Shown here piece by piece: positions 51,663 through 60,436 of a stretch of DNA of 64,000 nucleotides (within the stretch, counting starts at the first letter, position 1; every line of letters begins with the position of its first letter). A program made the translations under genes and the position numbers. The notes under the pieces are model-generated. The model did not search any database. It saw only the letters and a program-made list of their open reading frames with translations, and was not told where the DNA came from. The stretch is from Tenacibaculum finnmarkense genomovar ulcerans (GTDB lineage: Bacteria; Bacteroidota; Bacteroidia; Flavobacteriales; Flavobacteriaceae). Location: assembly GCF_900239495.1 (NCBI RefSeq), contig NZ_OENE01000055.1, positions 47,646 through 111,645 on the forward strand. Direction: 5' to 3'.

Positions 51663-53849
51663 ATGAAAAAAAACATACCGTATATCATTGCTTTTAGCCT
51701 TATTTTTGTTGGTTGCAAAACCAAAGACATGAATAAAAATAATATAAAAAATAATCAAGAAAATAGTACTGCTCCAATTGCCGATAAGCAACCAAAAACC
51801 TTAGAAAAGCACGGAGATATACGTACCGACGATTATTTTTGGATGCGTTTAACAGATGCGCAAAAAAATGCAGAAGTTAAAGACGCACAAACTCAAAAAG
51901 TGTACGATTATTTGAATGCTGAAAATACTTTTTACGAGCAAAAAACAAAGCATACCAAGGGTTTTCAAGAAGAATTATTTGAGGAAATGAAAGGGCGTAT
52001 TAAAGAAGATGACCAATCTGTACCTTATAAAAGTAATGGTTATTTTTATATTACACGCTACGAAAAAGGACAGCAATATCCTATTCACAGTCGTAAAAAG
52101 GAAACTTTAGAGGCTGATGAACAAATTATGTTCAACGTAAATAATGAAGCGAAAGGATATGATTATTTTCAATTAGGAGGTTTAAGTATTTCTCCGGATA
52201 ATAAATTAACAACATTTGCCACCGATACGGTAAGTCGTCGTCAATATAGTATCAAAATAAAAAATTTAGAAACAGGTGAAATTTATCCTGATAAAATAGA
52301 AAATACTACAGGTGGGGCTGTTTGGGCAAACGATAATAAAACAATTTTTTACACTAAAAAAGATCCTGAAACCTTACGTAGTTCACAAATTTACAAACAT
52401 ATTTTAGGAACTGATACGGCTGATGATGTATTAATTTTTGAAGAAAAAGATGAAACTTTCGGTGCTTTTATCACCAAAACAAAATCGAAAAAATACCTAG
52501 TAATGGGTTCTTATAGTACGGTTTCTAATGAATATCAGGTTTTAGAGGCCGATAATCCTAACGGAACTTTTAGAATGATTCAACCTCGTGAGCGTGACTT
52601 AGAATACGATATTGCACATTACCAAGATCATTTTTATATCAAAACAAATAAAGATGGCGCAACGAATTTTAAGTTGATGAAAACCCCTGAAGATAATACG
52701 TTAAAGGAAAACTGGGTGGATGTAATTCCGCATAGAGAAGATACGTTATTTGAAGATTTTTCAATTTTTAAAGACTATTTAGTTTTAGAAGAAAGAACCA
52801 ATGGTTTAAATAAAATCCGTATTAAACGATGGGATAATACCGAAGATTATTATTTGCCTTTTACAGAAGAAACGTATTCGGCAGGAGTACACGGAAATCC
52901 AGATTTTGATACTGATGTAATTCGTTATTCATATAATTCAATGACTACACCAAGTTCTGTGATTGATTTTAATATGAGAGATCAATCCAAAGAAATTAAA
53001 AAAGAACAAGAGGTTCTAGGTGGGAAGTTTGATAAAAATAATTATGTAAGTCAGCGTATTTGGGTAACAGCTCGTGATGGTAAAAAAGTAGCGTTGTCAA
53101 TTGTACATCATAAAGATACCAAGCTTACCAAAGATACCCCAATTTTACAATATGCGTACGGTTCTTATGGGCATACAATTTCTGACGGATTTTCAACAAC
53201 ACGTTTAAGTTTGTTAGACAGAGGCTTTGTATATGCCTTGGCACATATTCGAGGAAGTGAGTATTTAGGACGCGCTTGGTATGAAGATGGTAAAATGCTA
53301 ACCAAGCAAAATACATTTAACGATTTTGTAGATTGTTCTAAGTATTTAATTGATAATAATTACACATCGCCAAAGCATTTATATGCCATGGGTGGTTCTG
53401 CAGGAGGTTTATTAATGGGAGCAATTATTAATATGAATCCTGAATTATATAACGGAATTATAGCGGCTGTTCCTTTTGTAGATGTAATTTCAACCATGTT
53501 AGACGATAGCATTCCATTAACCACAGGTGAATATGACGAATGGGGAAATCCGAATGATAAAGAATATTATGACTATATGAAATCATATTCTCCTTATGAC
53601 CAAGTAGCTCCGAAGGCATACCCGAATATGTTAATTACTACAGGACTGCACGATAGTCAAGTACAATACTGGGAACCAGCAAAATGGATTGCTAAGCTTA
53701 GAGATGTAAAAACAAACGATAATATGTTATTTCTACATACCAACATGGATGCAGGTCATGGAGGGGCTTCTGGTAGGTTTGATGCCTTAAAAGAAATAGC
53801 AGAAGAATATAGCTTCTTTTTAATGTTAGAGGATAAGTTAGAAAAATAA
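51663..53849 (+). CDS. ptrB: S9 prolyl-oligopeptidase-family peptidase (oligopeptidase B-like), lipoprotein
   Basis: Peptidase of 728 residues: lipoprotein signal with Cys18 (FVGCKTK), a seven-blade propeller (about 70-430), and a C-terminal alpha/beta hydrolase domain. The catalytic triad is Ser579 (GGSAGG), Asp664 (GLHDSQVQYW) and His699 (DAGHGGASG). The fold and GYGSYG-like loop fit oligopeptidase B, which cuts after basic residues; this form is exported to the envelope. The gene diverges from ybaB. It ends before palindrome E. Confidence 0.9.
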   Translation: MKKNIPYIIAFSLIFVGCKTKDMNKNNIKNNQENSTAPIADKQPKTLEKHGDIRTDDYFWMRLTDAQKNAEVKDAQTQKVYDYLNAENTFYEQKTKHTKGFQEELFEEMKGRIKEDDQSVPYKSNGYFYITRYEKGQQYPIHSRKKETLEADEQIMFNVNNEAKGYDYFQLGGLSISPDNKLTTFATDTVSRRQYSIKIKNLETGEIYPDKIENTTGGAVWANDNKTIFYTKKDPETLRSSQIYKHILGTDTADDVLIFEEKDETFGAFITKTKSKKYLVMGSYSTVSNEYQVLEADNPNGTFRMIQPRERDLEYDIAHYQDHFYIKTNKDGATNFKLMKTPEDNTLKENWVDVIPHREDTLFEDFSIFKDYLVLEERTNGLNKIRIKRWDNTEDYYLPFTEETYSAGVHGNPDFDTDVIRYSYNSMTTPSSVIDFNMRDQSKEIKKEQEVLGGKFDKNNYVSQRIWVTARDGKKVALSIVHHKDTKLTKDTPILQYAYGSYGHTISDGFSTTRLSLLDRGFVYALAHIRGSEYLGRAWYEDGKMLTKQNTFNDFVDCSKYLIDNNYTSPKHLYAMGGSAGGLLMGAIINMNPELYNGIIAAVPFVDVISTMLDDSIPLTTGEYDEWGNPNDKEYYDYMKSYSPYDQVAPKAYPNMLITTGLHDSQVQYWEPAKWIAKLRDVKTNDNMLFLHTNMDAGHGGASGRFDALKEIAEEYSFFLMLEDKLEK

Positions 53850-53875
53850 TGATACTTTTGTAGCTAATTTAGTGC

Positions 53876-53934
53876 AAGCGTCATTGTAAGAATTCAATTT
53901 TTATATTTTTAGAATGACTTTTACAATGACGCTT
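53876..53934. repeat. Palindromic element E
   Basis: AAGCGTCATTGTAA (53876-53889) and TTACAATGACGCTT (53921-53934) are perfect inverse complements 31 bases apart. It may act as terminator for the S9 peptidase, but the loop is long and there is only a weak T run. Confidence 0.7.
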
Positions 53935-53950
53935 TCTTATTAAGAGAACA

Positions 53951-54970
53951 ATGAACAGACACAAAGGAATTACCAATTCAATTTTAGATTTAATAGGGCA
54001 AACCCCTATGGTAAGGTTAGCCAAAATAACAAAAAACTTTTTAGGAACGTATTACGCCAAAGTAGAAGCTTTTAACCCGGGGCATTCGGCAAAAGATAGA
54101 ATTGCGTTGCATATTATTGAAAGTGCCGAGAAAAAAGGTATCTTAAAAAAAGGAGATACCATTGTTGAAACAACTTCAGGAAACACCGGTTTTTCATTAG
54201 CGATGATTAGTGTTATCAAAGGCTATAAATGTATTTTAGCGGTAAGCGATAAATCATCACAAGATAAAATTGATATGTTAAAATCAATGGGGGCTCAGGT
54301 ACATGTTTGTCCTGCAAATGTTCCTGCGGATGATGCTCGCTCATATTACGAAGTAGCAAAAAGATTGCACCGAGAAAATCCAGGGTCTATTTATATCAAT
54401 CAATACTTCAATGAGCTGAATATAGAAGCACATTATAAAAGTACAGGTCCTGAAATTTGGAAACAAACGAAAGGAAAGGTAACACACGTAGTTATTGCAA
54501 GCGGAACAGGCGGAACAATTTCGGGTACAGGGAAGTATTTGAAAGAGAAAAATCCGAAGATAAAAGTTTTAGGAGTCGATGCTATCGGTTCTGTTTTGAA
54601 AAAATATCATGAAACAGGCGAGTTTGATGAAAATGAAATATCACCCTATAAAATTGAAGGTTTAGGAAAGAATTTAATTCCAACAGCCACTGATTTTGAT
54701 GTAATTGATATTTATGAAAAAGTATCAGACAAAGATGCTGCGCTTACTGCAAGAAAATTAGTAAAAACAGAAGGTTTATTCTGCGGATATACTTCTGGCG
54801 CTGTTTTACAGGCGACCGAACAATATAATGAAAAAGGATATTTTGACAAAGATAGTGTCGTTGTATTACTTTTACCTGACCACGGTTCTCGTTATATGAA
54901 TAAAATATATTCGGATACTTGGATGAAAGAGCAGGGTTTTTTAGAATGTAATTCTTTCGTTGAGGTTTAA
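53951..54970 (+). CDS. Cysteine synthase-like PLP enzyme
   Basis: Fold-type II PLP enzyme of 339 residues. PLP lysine Lys48 is in [23 protein letters not shown] (73-85) binds the substrate carboxylate, and [13 protein letters not shown] is the phosphate-binding loop. No CBS domain follows. It could be O-acetylserine sulfhydrylase or cystathionine beta-synthase; the length and C-terminal tail ([12 protein letters not shown]) resemble the CBS-like group. It lies 39 bases before a GlcG/HbpS gene. Confidence 0.88.
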   Translation: MNRHKGITNSILDLIGQTPMVRLAKITKNFLGTYYAKVEAFNPGHSAKDRIALHIIESAEKKGILKKGDTIVETTSGNTGFSLAMISVIKGYKCILAVSDKSSQDKIDMLKSMGAQVHVCPANVPADDARSYYEVAKRLHRENPGSIYINQYFNELNIEAHYKSTGPEIWKQTKGKVTHVVIASGTGGTISGTGKYLKEKNPKIKVLGVDAIGSVLKKYHETGEFDENEISPYKIEGLGKNLIPTATDFDVIDIYEKVSDKDAALTARKLVKTEGLFCGYTSGAVLQATEQYNEKGYFDKDSVVVLLLPDHGSRYMNKIYSDTWMKEQGFLECNSFVEV

Positions 54971-55009
54971 AAATAATTAAAATCAATTATTAATTAAAAA
55001 TAAAACAGT

Positions 55010-55408
55010 ATGAACATCACATTAGAACAAGCAGAAAAAATTATTGCAGCAGCAAAAGCAAAATCAATAGAAATTGACACAAAAATGAATATTGCAGTTG
55101 TTGATGCAGGTGCAAACTTAGTTGCTTTTGCTCGTATGGATGGTGCATGGTTAGGTTCTTTAGATATTTCGATTAAAAAAGCAAAAACTGCTCGTTTTTT
55201 CGATATGAATACAGGAATTATTGGTGAATTATCTCAACCAGGACAACCCTTATATAATATTGAGCATTCGAATAACGGATTAATTACTTTTCCAGGAGGT
55301 GTGCCAGTAAAAGATGAAAACGGAACAATAATTGGAGCTATTGGAGTGAGTGGTAGTTCCGTAGAAAATGACCATACAGTAGCTGAAGCAGGAGCAAGGG
55401 CTATTTAA
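55010..55408 (+). CDS. GlcG/HbpS-family protein
   Basis: Protein of 132 residues covering the whole GlcG/HbpS domain: [17 protein letters not shown] at the start, then [40 protein letters not shown] and [20 protein letters not shown]. HbpS in Streptomyces binds haem, while many family members have other roles. There is no signal peptide. Pairing with a cysteine-synthase-like gene is visible here; whether it is functional is not. Confidence 0.87.
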   Translation: MNITLEQAEKIIAAAKAKSIEIDTKMNIAVVDAGANLVAFARMDGAWLGSLDISIKKAKTARFFDMNTGIIGELSQPGQPLYNIEHSNNGLITFPGGVPVKDENGTIIGAIGVSGSSVENDHTVAEAGARAI

Positions 55409-55510
55409 AAAGTAGTAAAATGTTTTTTTAGATAAAATCATACTTTTTTTCAAAAAAAACGTTATTTTAATGACTAAATAAAATATAGTAATATAAAATT
55501 TTTAAGATTT

Positions 55511-55945
55511 ATGAAAAAATTAGTAGTAGTAGCAGCATTGTTTTTTTCAGCAATATCGTTTGCTCAAATTGAATTTGTTGAAAAAACAAAAATAGATGTT
55601 GTTGGGCAAGTAGAATTTGTTTACCTAGAAAAAGTAGGTAATGAGGCGTATAATTTGTTTTATAAAAACATTAACAATACGGTAAATGAATACATTTCGT
55701 TTTCATTTAAAAATGTAGATAACGACGCCGCTAAATTACATCAAATTATTGCTAGAGGTTTTGAGGAGTCTACTGGTAGTAGGTATCAAATTAAAGCAAA
55801 CGGAGAAGCTGTTTACTTTAAGTATGTAAGAGAGCAAGGAATTGTTAAAATGAAAATTCAACAATACGTAAGTAGAGAGCCAGATGTTTTAACTGAATCT
55901 AAATTGTTAACCTTAGATGAGGTAAACAAATTATTTAGTATGTAA
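55511..55945 (+). CDS. Exported protein of unknown function
   Basis: Secreted protein of 144 residues with a signal peptide (KKLVVVAALFFSAISFAQ, cleavage likely after FAQ). The mature part is beta-rich with YLEKVGNEAYNLFYKN and YQIKANGEAVYFKYVREQG, and ends in a short helix. No family recognised. It stands alone, 102 bases after the GlcG/HbpS gene, and is followed by a terminator and a 600-base repeat island. Confidence 0.75.
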   Translation: MKKLVVVAALFFSAISFAQIEFVEKTKIDVVGQVEFVYLEKVGNEAYNLFYKNINNTVNEYISFSFKNVDNDAAKLHQIIARGFEESTGSRYQIKANGEAVYFKYVREQGIVKMKIQQYVSREPDVLTESKLLTLDEVNKLFSM

Positions 55946-55977
55946 TATGGTTATTACTATTTTTAAATAGTACTGAT

Positions 55978-56009
55978 AAAAGCCTAAGCAATTATTTGTT
56001 TAGGCTTTT
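55978..56009 (+). terminator. Terminator after the secreted-protein gene
   Basis: AAAAGCCTAA and TTAGGCTTTT with an inner GC/GT extension form a stable stem, followed by a T run. The T run merges with the left edge of the first family B copy. Confidence 0.85.
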
Positions 56010-56022
56010 TTTTGATGATTCT

Positions 56023-56160
56023 TGTCAATTCGAGTGATTTTAATGACTAAAAGGAATTGAAATAGTATCGAGAATTTGAATTGTTTTCTGTTGATTTTTT
56101 TTGATGATAAAAAAGTTCTCGATACATTTTTTTGATGGTAAAAAACACTCGAACTGACAG
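56023..56160 (+). repeat. Family B repeat (B2)
   Basis: TGTCAATTCGAGTG to CTCGAACTGACAG, 138 bp, with the inner pair GTATCGAGAA and TTCTCGATAC. It is a near-identical direct repeat of copy B3 258 bases downstream. Confidence 0.85.
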
Positions 56161-56174
56161 TTTTTAAGCTTTTA

Positions 56175-56443
56175 AGAACTTGTTTTAAATTCTATTTAAA
56201 TTTTCCATCCGTCAAACTGAATTTAGTTTAAGTTTTGCATCCTTATTTTCCGTAGTTATTTCCTTTTTTTTGATGATTCTTGTCAATTCGAGTGATTTTA
56301 ATGACTAAAAGGAATTGAAATTGTATCGAGAATTTGAATTGTTTTATGTTGATTTATTTTGATGATAAAAAAGTTCTCGATACATTTTTTTGAAGGAAAA
56401 AAACACTCGAACTGACAGTTTATTTAATTTTTAAACAGGCGCT
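56175..56443 (-). repeat. Family C repeat interrupted by family B (C6)
   Basis: The left terminus AGAACTTGTTTTAAATT is at 56175-56191 and the right terminus AAACAGGCGCT at 56433-56443. Between them lies internal family C sequence (GTCAAACTGAATTTAG, TTTCCGTAGTTATT) and then a whole family B copy (56281-56418). Confidence 0.75.
56281..56418 (+). repeat. Family B repeat nested in family C (B3)
   Basis: TGTCAATTCGAGTG to AACTGACAG, 138 bp, with the inner pair GTATCGAGAA and TTCTCGATAC. It lies inside copy C6. Confidence 0.85.
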
Positions 56444-56491
56444 AACTAAAATTATCTTTTGAGTAGTCTTATTTGTTTGAAACTAAAAACC

Positions 56492-56586
56492 CTAGCCCCG
56501 ATTGTAGCAATTGTTTGAGCTCTTTTTTGTTTTTTTTCTTCAAAAAAATAAAAAAAGCGAGTGCGGAAAGCGGGAAATTGCTTCAA
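56492..56586 (+). repeat. Family A repeat (A6)
   Basis: CTAGCCCCGATTGTAGC to GGGAAATTGCTTCAA, 95 bp. The outer arm reads TTGTAGC here, breaking one base pair with GCTTCAA. The inner stem is lengthened by matching extra bases on both arms. It closes the 695-base island between the secreted-protein and hydrolase genes. Confidence 0.85.
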
Positions 56587-56640
56587 ATTATCTTTCGTTA
56601 GATTTTTCTTTAACTTGACTTTTTGATGAAAAAATAGGCG

Positions 56641-57423
56641 TTAAGTAATTGAATTAATATACTGAATCGTTTTATTGTTAAAAATAGTTGCTTTTTCAAC
56701 ATTAACAACGTGTCCGCATTTTTCAACAATTACTAAAGATGCTTTTAGGTGTTTTTCGACTATGTTTTTAATGCTCGGTAAGAATAAATAATCTTCTTCG
56801 CCCATAATATAAAGGGTAGGGATTTTAAGGTCATTCATTCTAAATAAACGCAATAACGGATTTATTTCAGAGGTTAGTTTAAACCATCGTAAAAATTCTT
56901 TTTGATATAATTTTTTAGCTTCATTCACAAAAAGTAATCGTGATTTTTTATGATTTTTATTTGGCATGATTACAAAGGCAAAAAGCTTATATAATAGCAT
57001 GTAAGGAACAATAGATTTACATAAGTTTCCTGCAAAAATTAAAAAACGAGAGCGTAAGTTTAGCTTGATAATCGCACCGCCCATAATCATGCTTTTTACC
57101 AAATTGGGTTTTTTTTCGGCAAGGTTTCTTATTAAAATAGTCCCTAGTGAAATGCCTACAAAATGCGATTTTGTAATTTTTAAATGATTGATGACCTCTA
57201 AAATATCATCAGTAATAGCATCAAAAGTATATTTTTTCTGAAAAGGTGTTTTTAGTATTGATTTACTATCGCCATGACCACGTAAATCTAAAATTAAAAC
57301 ATTAAAATGTTTTTTAAATTCTCGAACTTGTTTGTACCAAATAGCGCTGCTTCCGCCTGCTCCGTGTACAAATGTTACCCATTGTAATGAACTTGTGTGC
57401 TCGTAAGAATAGTAATTTAACAA
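56641..57423 (-). CDS. Alpha/beta hydrolase
   Basis: Hydrolase of 260 residues. Oxyanion-region HGAGGSS near 20-26, a DLRGHGDSKS segment, nucleophile Ser92 in GISLGT, acid in MGEEDYLF (about 214) and histidine in CGHVVNVE (about 239). The lid region (about 125-190) is rich in aromatic and basic residues. The substrate is unknown; esterases, haloperoxidases and lipases share these features. No operon partner is visible. Confidence 0.85.
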   Translation of the reverse strand: MLNYYSYEHTSSLQWVTFVHGAGGSSAIWYKQVREFKKHFNVLILDLRGHGDSKSILKTPFQKKYTFDAITDDILEVINHLKITKSHFVGISLGTILIRNLAEKKPNLVKSMIMGGAIIKLNLRSRFLIFAGNLCKSIVPYMLLYKLFAFVIMPNKNHKKSRLLFVNEAKKLYQKEFLRWFKLTSEINPLLRLFRMNDLKIPTLYIMGEEDYLFLPSIKNIVEKHLKASLVIVEKCGHVVNVEKATIFNNKTIQYINSIT

Positions 57424-57592
57424 ATTAAAAATATTTAAAATTCACGCAAAAATAATTCAATTAAACAACTTTACTGGTTAAAATTTTTATTGAATTGATT
57501 TAAAAAAATCAAATTAGGCTTCATTTTAAACAAGCAGCAACTAATAACGCGTGTTTTTAGGCTAAATTTAAGATAAATAAAGATACACTGCC

Positions 57593-57600
57593 TATCTTTG
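57593..57600 (+). promoter_or_regulatory. -7 box of the DEAD-box helicase promoter
   Basis: TATCTTTG matches TAnnTTTG exactly; TTTA, 22 bases upstream, is a weak -33 box. The leader would be about 40 bases. The rest of the 220-base gap upstream shows nothing recognisable. Confidence 0.6.
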
Positions 57601-57643
57601 CGGCTTTAAAAGTTCATAAAAAAACTTCATAGATATAAATATT

Positions 57644-58957
57644 ATGGCAATGACAGTAAAAACACAGGAAGATATTTTAGCAAAACTAAATATCTATGAG
57701 TTAAACGAAATGCAAAAAAAAGCCATTTCAGTAGTAGAAACAAACGCAAATACGGTTATATTATCGCCAACAGGAACGGGTAAAACTTTAGGGTTTTTAT
57801 TACCAGCCTTGAAGTTAATTGACCCAGAAAATAAAGATATTCAGGTATTAATTTTAGTACCATCAAGAGAATTAGCCATTCAAATAGAACAGGTAATTCG
57901 TGAAATGGGAACAGGATTTAAAGTAAATGCTGTGTACGGAGGGCGCTCAATGGCAAAAGATAAAATTGAATTAAAACACATACCAAGTATTTTAATTGGT
58001 ACGCCTGGTAGAATTTTAGATCATTTTGCAAATGAACGTTTTTCTAAAAATAGTATTCAAACTTTAATTTTAGATGAATTTGATAAATCATTAGAAGTTG
58101 GTTTTGAATCTGAAATGAGAGGAATTATAAATCAATTACCAAATCTGAAAAAACGTATTTTAACTTCTGCAACGCAGGAAACAGAAATTCCACAATTTGT
58201 AGGTTTAACCAAACCAACGGTATTAAATTATTTAACAGGAAAAAAATCAAGACAATTAACTTTAAAAACGGTTGTTTCTCCTATTAAAAACAAAAATAAA
58301 ACCTTACATGAATTATTACAACACGTAGGAAATCAGCAAGGAATTATTTTTTGTAACTTAAAAGATAGCATCAATCACGTAAGCGAATTTTTAGAGAAAA
58401 ATAAAATTGCACACAGTTGTTTTTCTGGAGGAATGGAGCAAAGAGATCGTGAACGTTCATTAATAAAATTCAGAAACGGAACAAGTCAAGTATTAATTGC
58501 AACCGATTTAGCGGCAAGAGGTATTGATATTCCTGAAATGAAATATATTATTCATTATGAATTACCAGAAAGAATTGAGGAATTTACGCATAGAAATGGT
58601 AGAACTGCAAGAGTAAATGCAAAAGGAACTGCATATATTTTAAAATGGCAAAAAGAAAATTTACCAGATTTTCTTAAAAATATTCCTAATGAAGATATTT
58701 CTCATAAACAAAAAATAAAAGCGCATTATTGGGAAACGTTGTTTATTTCAGGAGGAAGAAAAGATAAAATATCAAAAGGAGATATTGCAGGGTTATTCTT
58801 TAAAAAAGGGAATTTAACCAAAGAACAATTAGGAGTTATTGAATTAAAGCAAGATTGTGCTTTTATCGCAGTTCCTGTAAGTGAAGCGAAAAAATTAATT
58901 GAAGAATTAAATAATACGCGTTTAAAAAATAAAAAAGTACGTATTACTTTGGCGTAA
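57644..58957 (+). CDS. DEAD-box RNA helicase with DbpA-like C-terminal domain
   Basis: ATP-dependent RNA helicase of 437 residues. Motif I SPTGTGKT (41-48), motif Ia PSRELAIQ, GTPGR, motif II DEFD (144-147, in place of DEAD), motif III SAT, and ARGIDIPEMKYIIHYELP, HRNGRTAR as motifs V and VI. The C-terminal 70 residues (GDIAGLFFKKGNLTKEQLG onward) match the DbpA RNA-binding fold, suggesting a role with 23S rRNA in 50S assembly. The D-E-x-D motif II keeps the catalytic acids. Confidence 0.9.
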   Translation: MAMTVKTQEDILAKLNIYELNEMQKKAISVVETNANTVILSPTGTGKTLGFLLPALKLIDPENKDIQVLILVPSRELAIQIEQVIREMGTGFKVNAVYGGRSMAKDKIELKHIPSILIGTPGRILDHFANERFSKNSIQTLILDEFDKSLEVGFESEMRGIINQLPNLKKRILTSATQETEIPQFVGLTKPTVLNYLTGKKSRQLTLKTVVSPIKNKNKTLHELLQHVGNQQGIIFCNLKDSINHVSEFLEKNKIAHSCFSGGMEQRDRERSLIKFRNGTSQVLIATDLAARGIDIPEMKYIIHYELPERIEEFTHRNGRTARVNAKGTAYILKWQKENLPDFLKNIPNEDISHKQKIKAHYWETLFISGGRKDKISKGDIAGLFFKKGNLTKEQLGVIELKQDCAFIAVPVSEAKKLIEELNNTRLKNKKVRITLA

Positions 58958-58984
58958 TAAGTAGTCAATTAATCAAAAATAATA

Positions 58985-59022
58985 AAAAAGGCTATTTCTT
59001 AAATTTAAGAAATAGCCTTTTT
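58985..59022 (+). terminator. Terminator after the DEAD-box helicase gene
   Basis: A perfect palindrome: AAAAAGGCTATTTCTTAAA pairs with TTTAAGAAATAGCCTTTTT, followed by further T. Confidence 0.9.
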
Positions 59023-59027
59023 TTATA

Positions 59028-59318
59028 AGAGCTTGTTTAAGTTTCATCTGAAAAAAAATATAACAGAAAAATAAGAAATCGCATCGGTCAACCTGAATTT
59101 ATTTCAGGTTCGCATCCTGATTTGCCAGAGTTCTTAGCCTTTTTTTGATGACTCTTGTCAATTCGAGTGGTTTTAATGACTAAAAAGAATTAAAATTGTA
59201 TCGAGAATTTGGATTTTTATATGTTGATAAATTTCATACTAAAAAAGTTCTCGATACAATTTTTTTGAAGGAAAAAATCACTCGAACTGACAGTTTATTT
59301 AATTTTTAAACAGGCTCT
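59028..59318 (-). repeat. Family C repeat interrupted by family B (C7)
   Basis: Left terminus AGAGCTTGTTTAA (59028-59040), right terminus AAACAGGCTCT (59308-59318). Inside are AATCGCATCGGTCAACCTGA, GGTTCGCATCCTGATTTGCC, and family B copy B4 (59156-59293). It fills most of the 382-base gap between the helicase and dus genes. Confidence 0.75.
59156..59293 (+). repeat. Family B repeat nested in family C (B4)
   Basis: TGTCAATTCGAGTG to CTCGAACTGACAG, 138 bp, with the inner pair GTATCGAGAA and TTCTCGATAC. It lies inside copy C7 at the same relative position as B3 in C6. Confidence 0.85.
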
Positions 59319-59339
59319 AAATTAATTACAAAATAACGA

Positions 59340-60293
59340 TTAAAGCTTTTTTTCATTACTTAAAATTTCTTTTACAGCTAGTTGATATTTTTTTTGATTT
59401 CCAGCTTTTTTAATCTGTTTGTAGGTTTTCTGCGGATTATCAAATGACTTTGAAAAATACTCCCAAAAACCTAACATTTTCATTTTTATAGGTGTTGGTC
59501 CCGATAAAGCTTCGTCATATTGCTGATAAATTTCATTATGAAAAGCTTCAAAAATTTTCCATCTATCTTCAGGATATTCCGTGGTATTGTCTTTAATCAT
59601 TTGTGGTAAAAACGGATCGGCAATTAAACCACGCCCAATCATAAAATGACTAATACTAGGAAAACGCTCTTGCATCGCTTTAAAACCAGCAACATTAGTA
59701 ATATCTCCGTTGTAATATAATTGATGTTTAGCAACATCAATACATTTTTGAAAAGCATCTAAATCAACACCACCTTTGTATAATTGCTTTCCTATACGTG
59801 CATGAATGGCGATGTTTTTTAAAGGATATTTATCTAAAATAGGGAAGGAGTTTAAAATTTCCTCACTATTTTCATAACCCATTCGCATTTTCATTGACAC
59901 TAAAATATCCGATTCGTTGTGTGCTTTGTGTAAAACTTCATCAATTTTAGCAGGATTACAAATTAATCCAGAACCCATTCCCGATTTTGTAACCATCGGA
60001 TACGGGCAACCTAAATTCCAGTTTAATTCTTTATAGCCTAAGCTTTGTACATATTTTGCAACGAATAAAAATTCATCAGGGTCATTAGTAATAACCTGAG
60101 GAATAACGGTTAACGTATTGTTGTTTTCGGGTAATAAATCACGCTTATAGCTCGATTTTATAACCATTTTGCCATTCAATCGAATATATGGCGCATAATA
60201 GGTATCAATACCACCAAAATATTTATGTTGTGCATTTCTAAATCTAAAATCGGTAAAACCTTGTAATGGTGATGAAAGTAACGTAAAACTCAT
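59340..60293 (-). CDS. tRNA-dihydrouridine synthase (DusC-like)
   Basis: FMN enzyme of 317 residues that reduces uridine in the tRNA D-loop. The N-terminal TIM barrel begins LLSSPLQGFTDFRFR; catalytic Cys96 is in NWNLGCPYPMV, followed by KSGMGSGLI; AIHARIGKQLYKGG gives flavin and RNA contacts, and IGRGLIADPFLP the phosphate site. The C-terminal helical part (about 245-317) binds tRNA. Which uridine is modified is unknown. Its start is separated from pbpC by a divergent 143-base gap. Confidence 0.9.
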   Translation of the reverse strand: MSFTLLSSPLQGFTDFRFRNAQHKYFGGIDTYYAPYIRLNGKMVIKSSYKRDLLPENNNTLTVIPQVITNDPDEFLFVAKYVQSLGYKELNWNLGCPYPMVTKSGMGSGLICNPAKIDEVLHKAHNESDILVSMKMRMGYENSEEILNSFPILDKYPLKNIAIHARIGKQLYKGGVDLDAFQKCIDVAKHQLYYNGDITNVAGFKAMQERFPSISHFMIGRGLIADPFLPQMIKDNTTEYPEDRWKIFEAFHNEIYQQYDEALSGPTPIKMKMLGFWEYFSKSFDNPQKTYKQIKKAGNQKKYQLAVKEILSNEKKL

Positions 60294-60436
60294 GTAAAAT
60301 TTCTGATGTTTAATAAGTCACAAAGATAACTTACTTATCCTTGATTTTTTACGCTTAAACTTTATACTTTTGAAAGTATACTTTTAAAATAAAGATTAGA
60401 AACATAATCTGTATTAAATCTGCATGAAAAATTTAC

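Noticed and set aside
56023..56586. CRISPR array in the repeat-rich island
   Set aside because: Repeats are 85-150 bp, differ in type and orientation, and have no regular 30-40 bp spacers; no cas genes are in the window.
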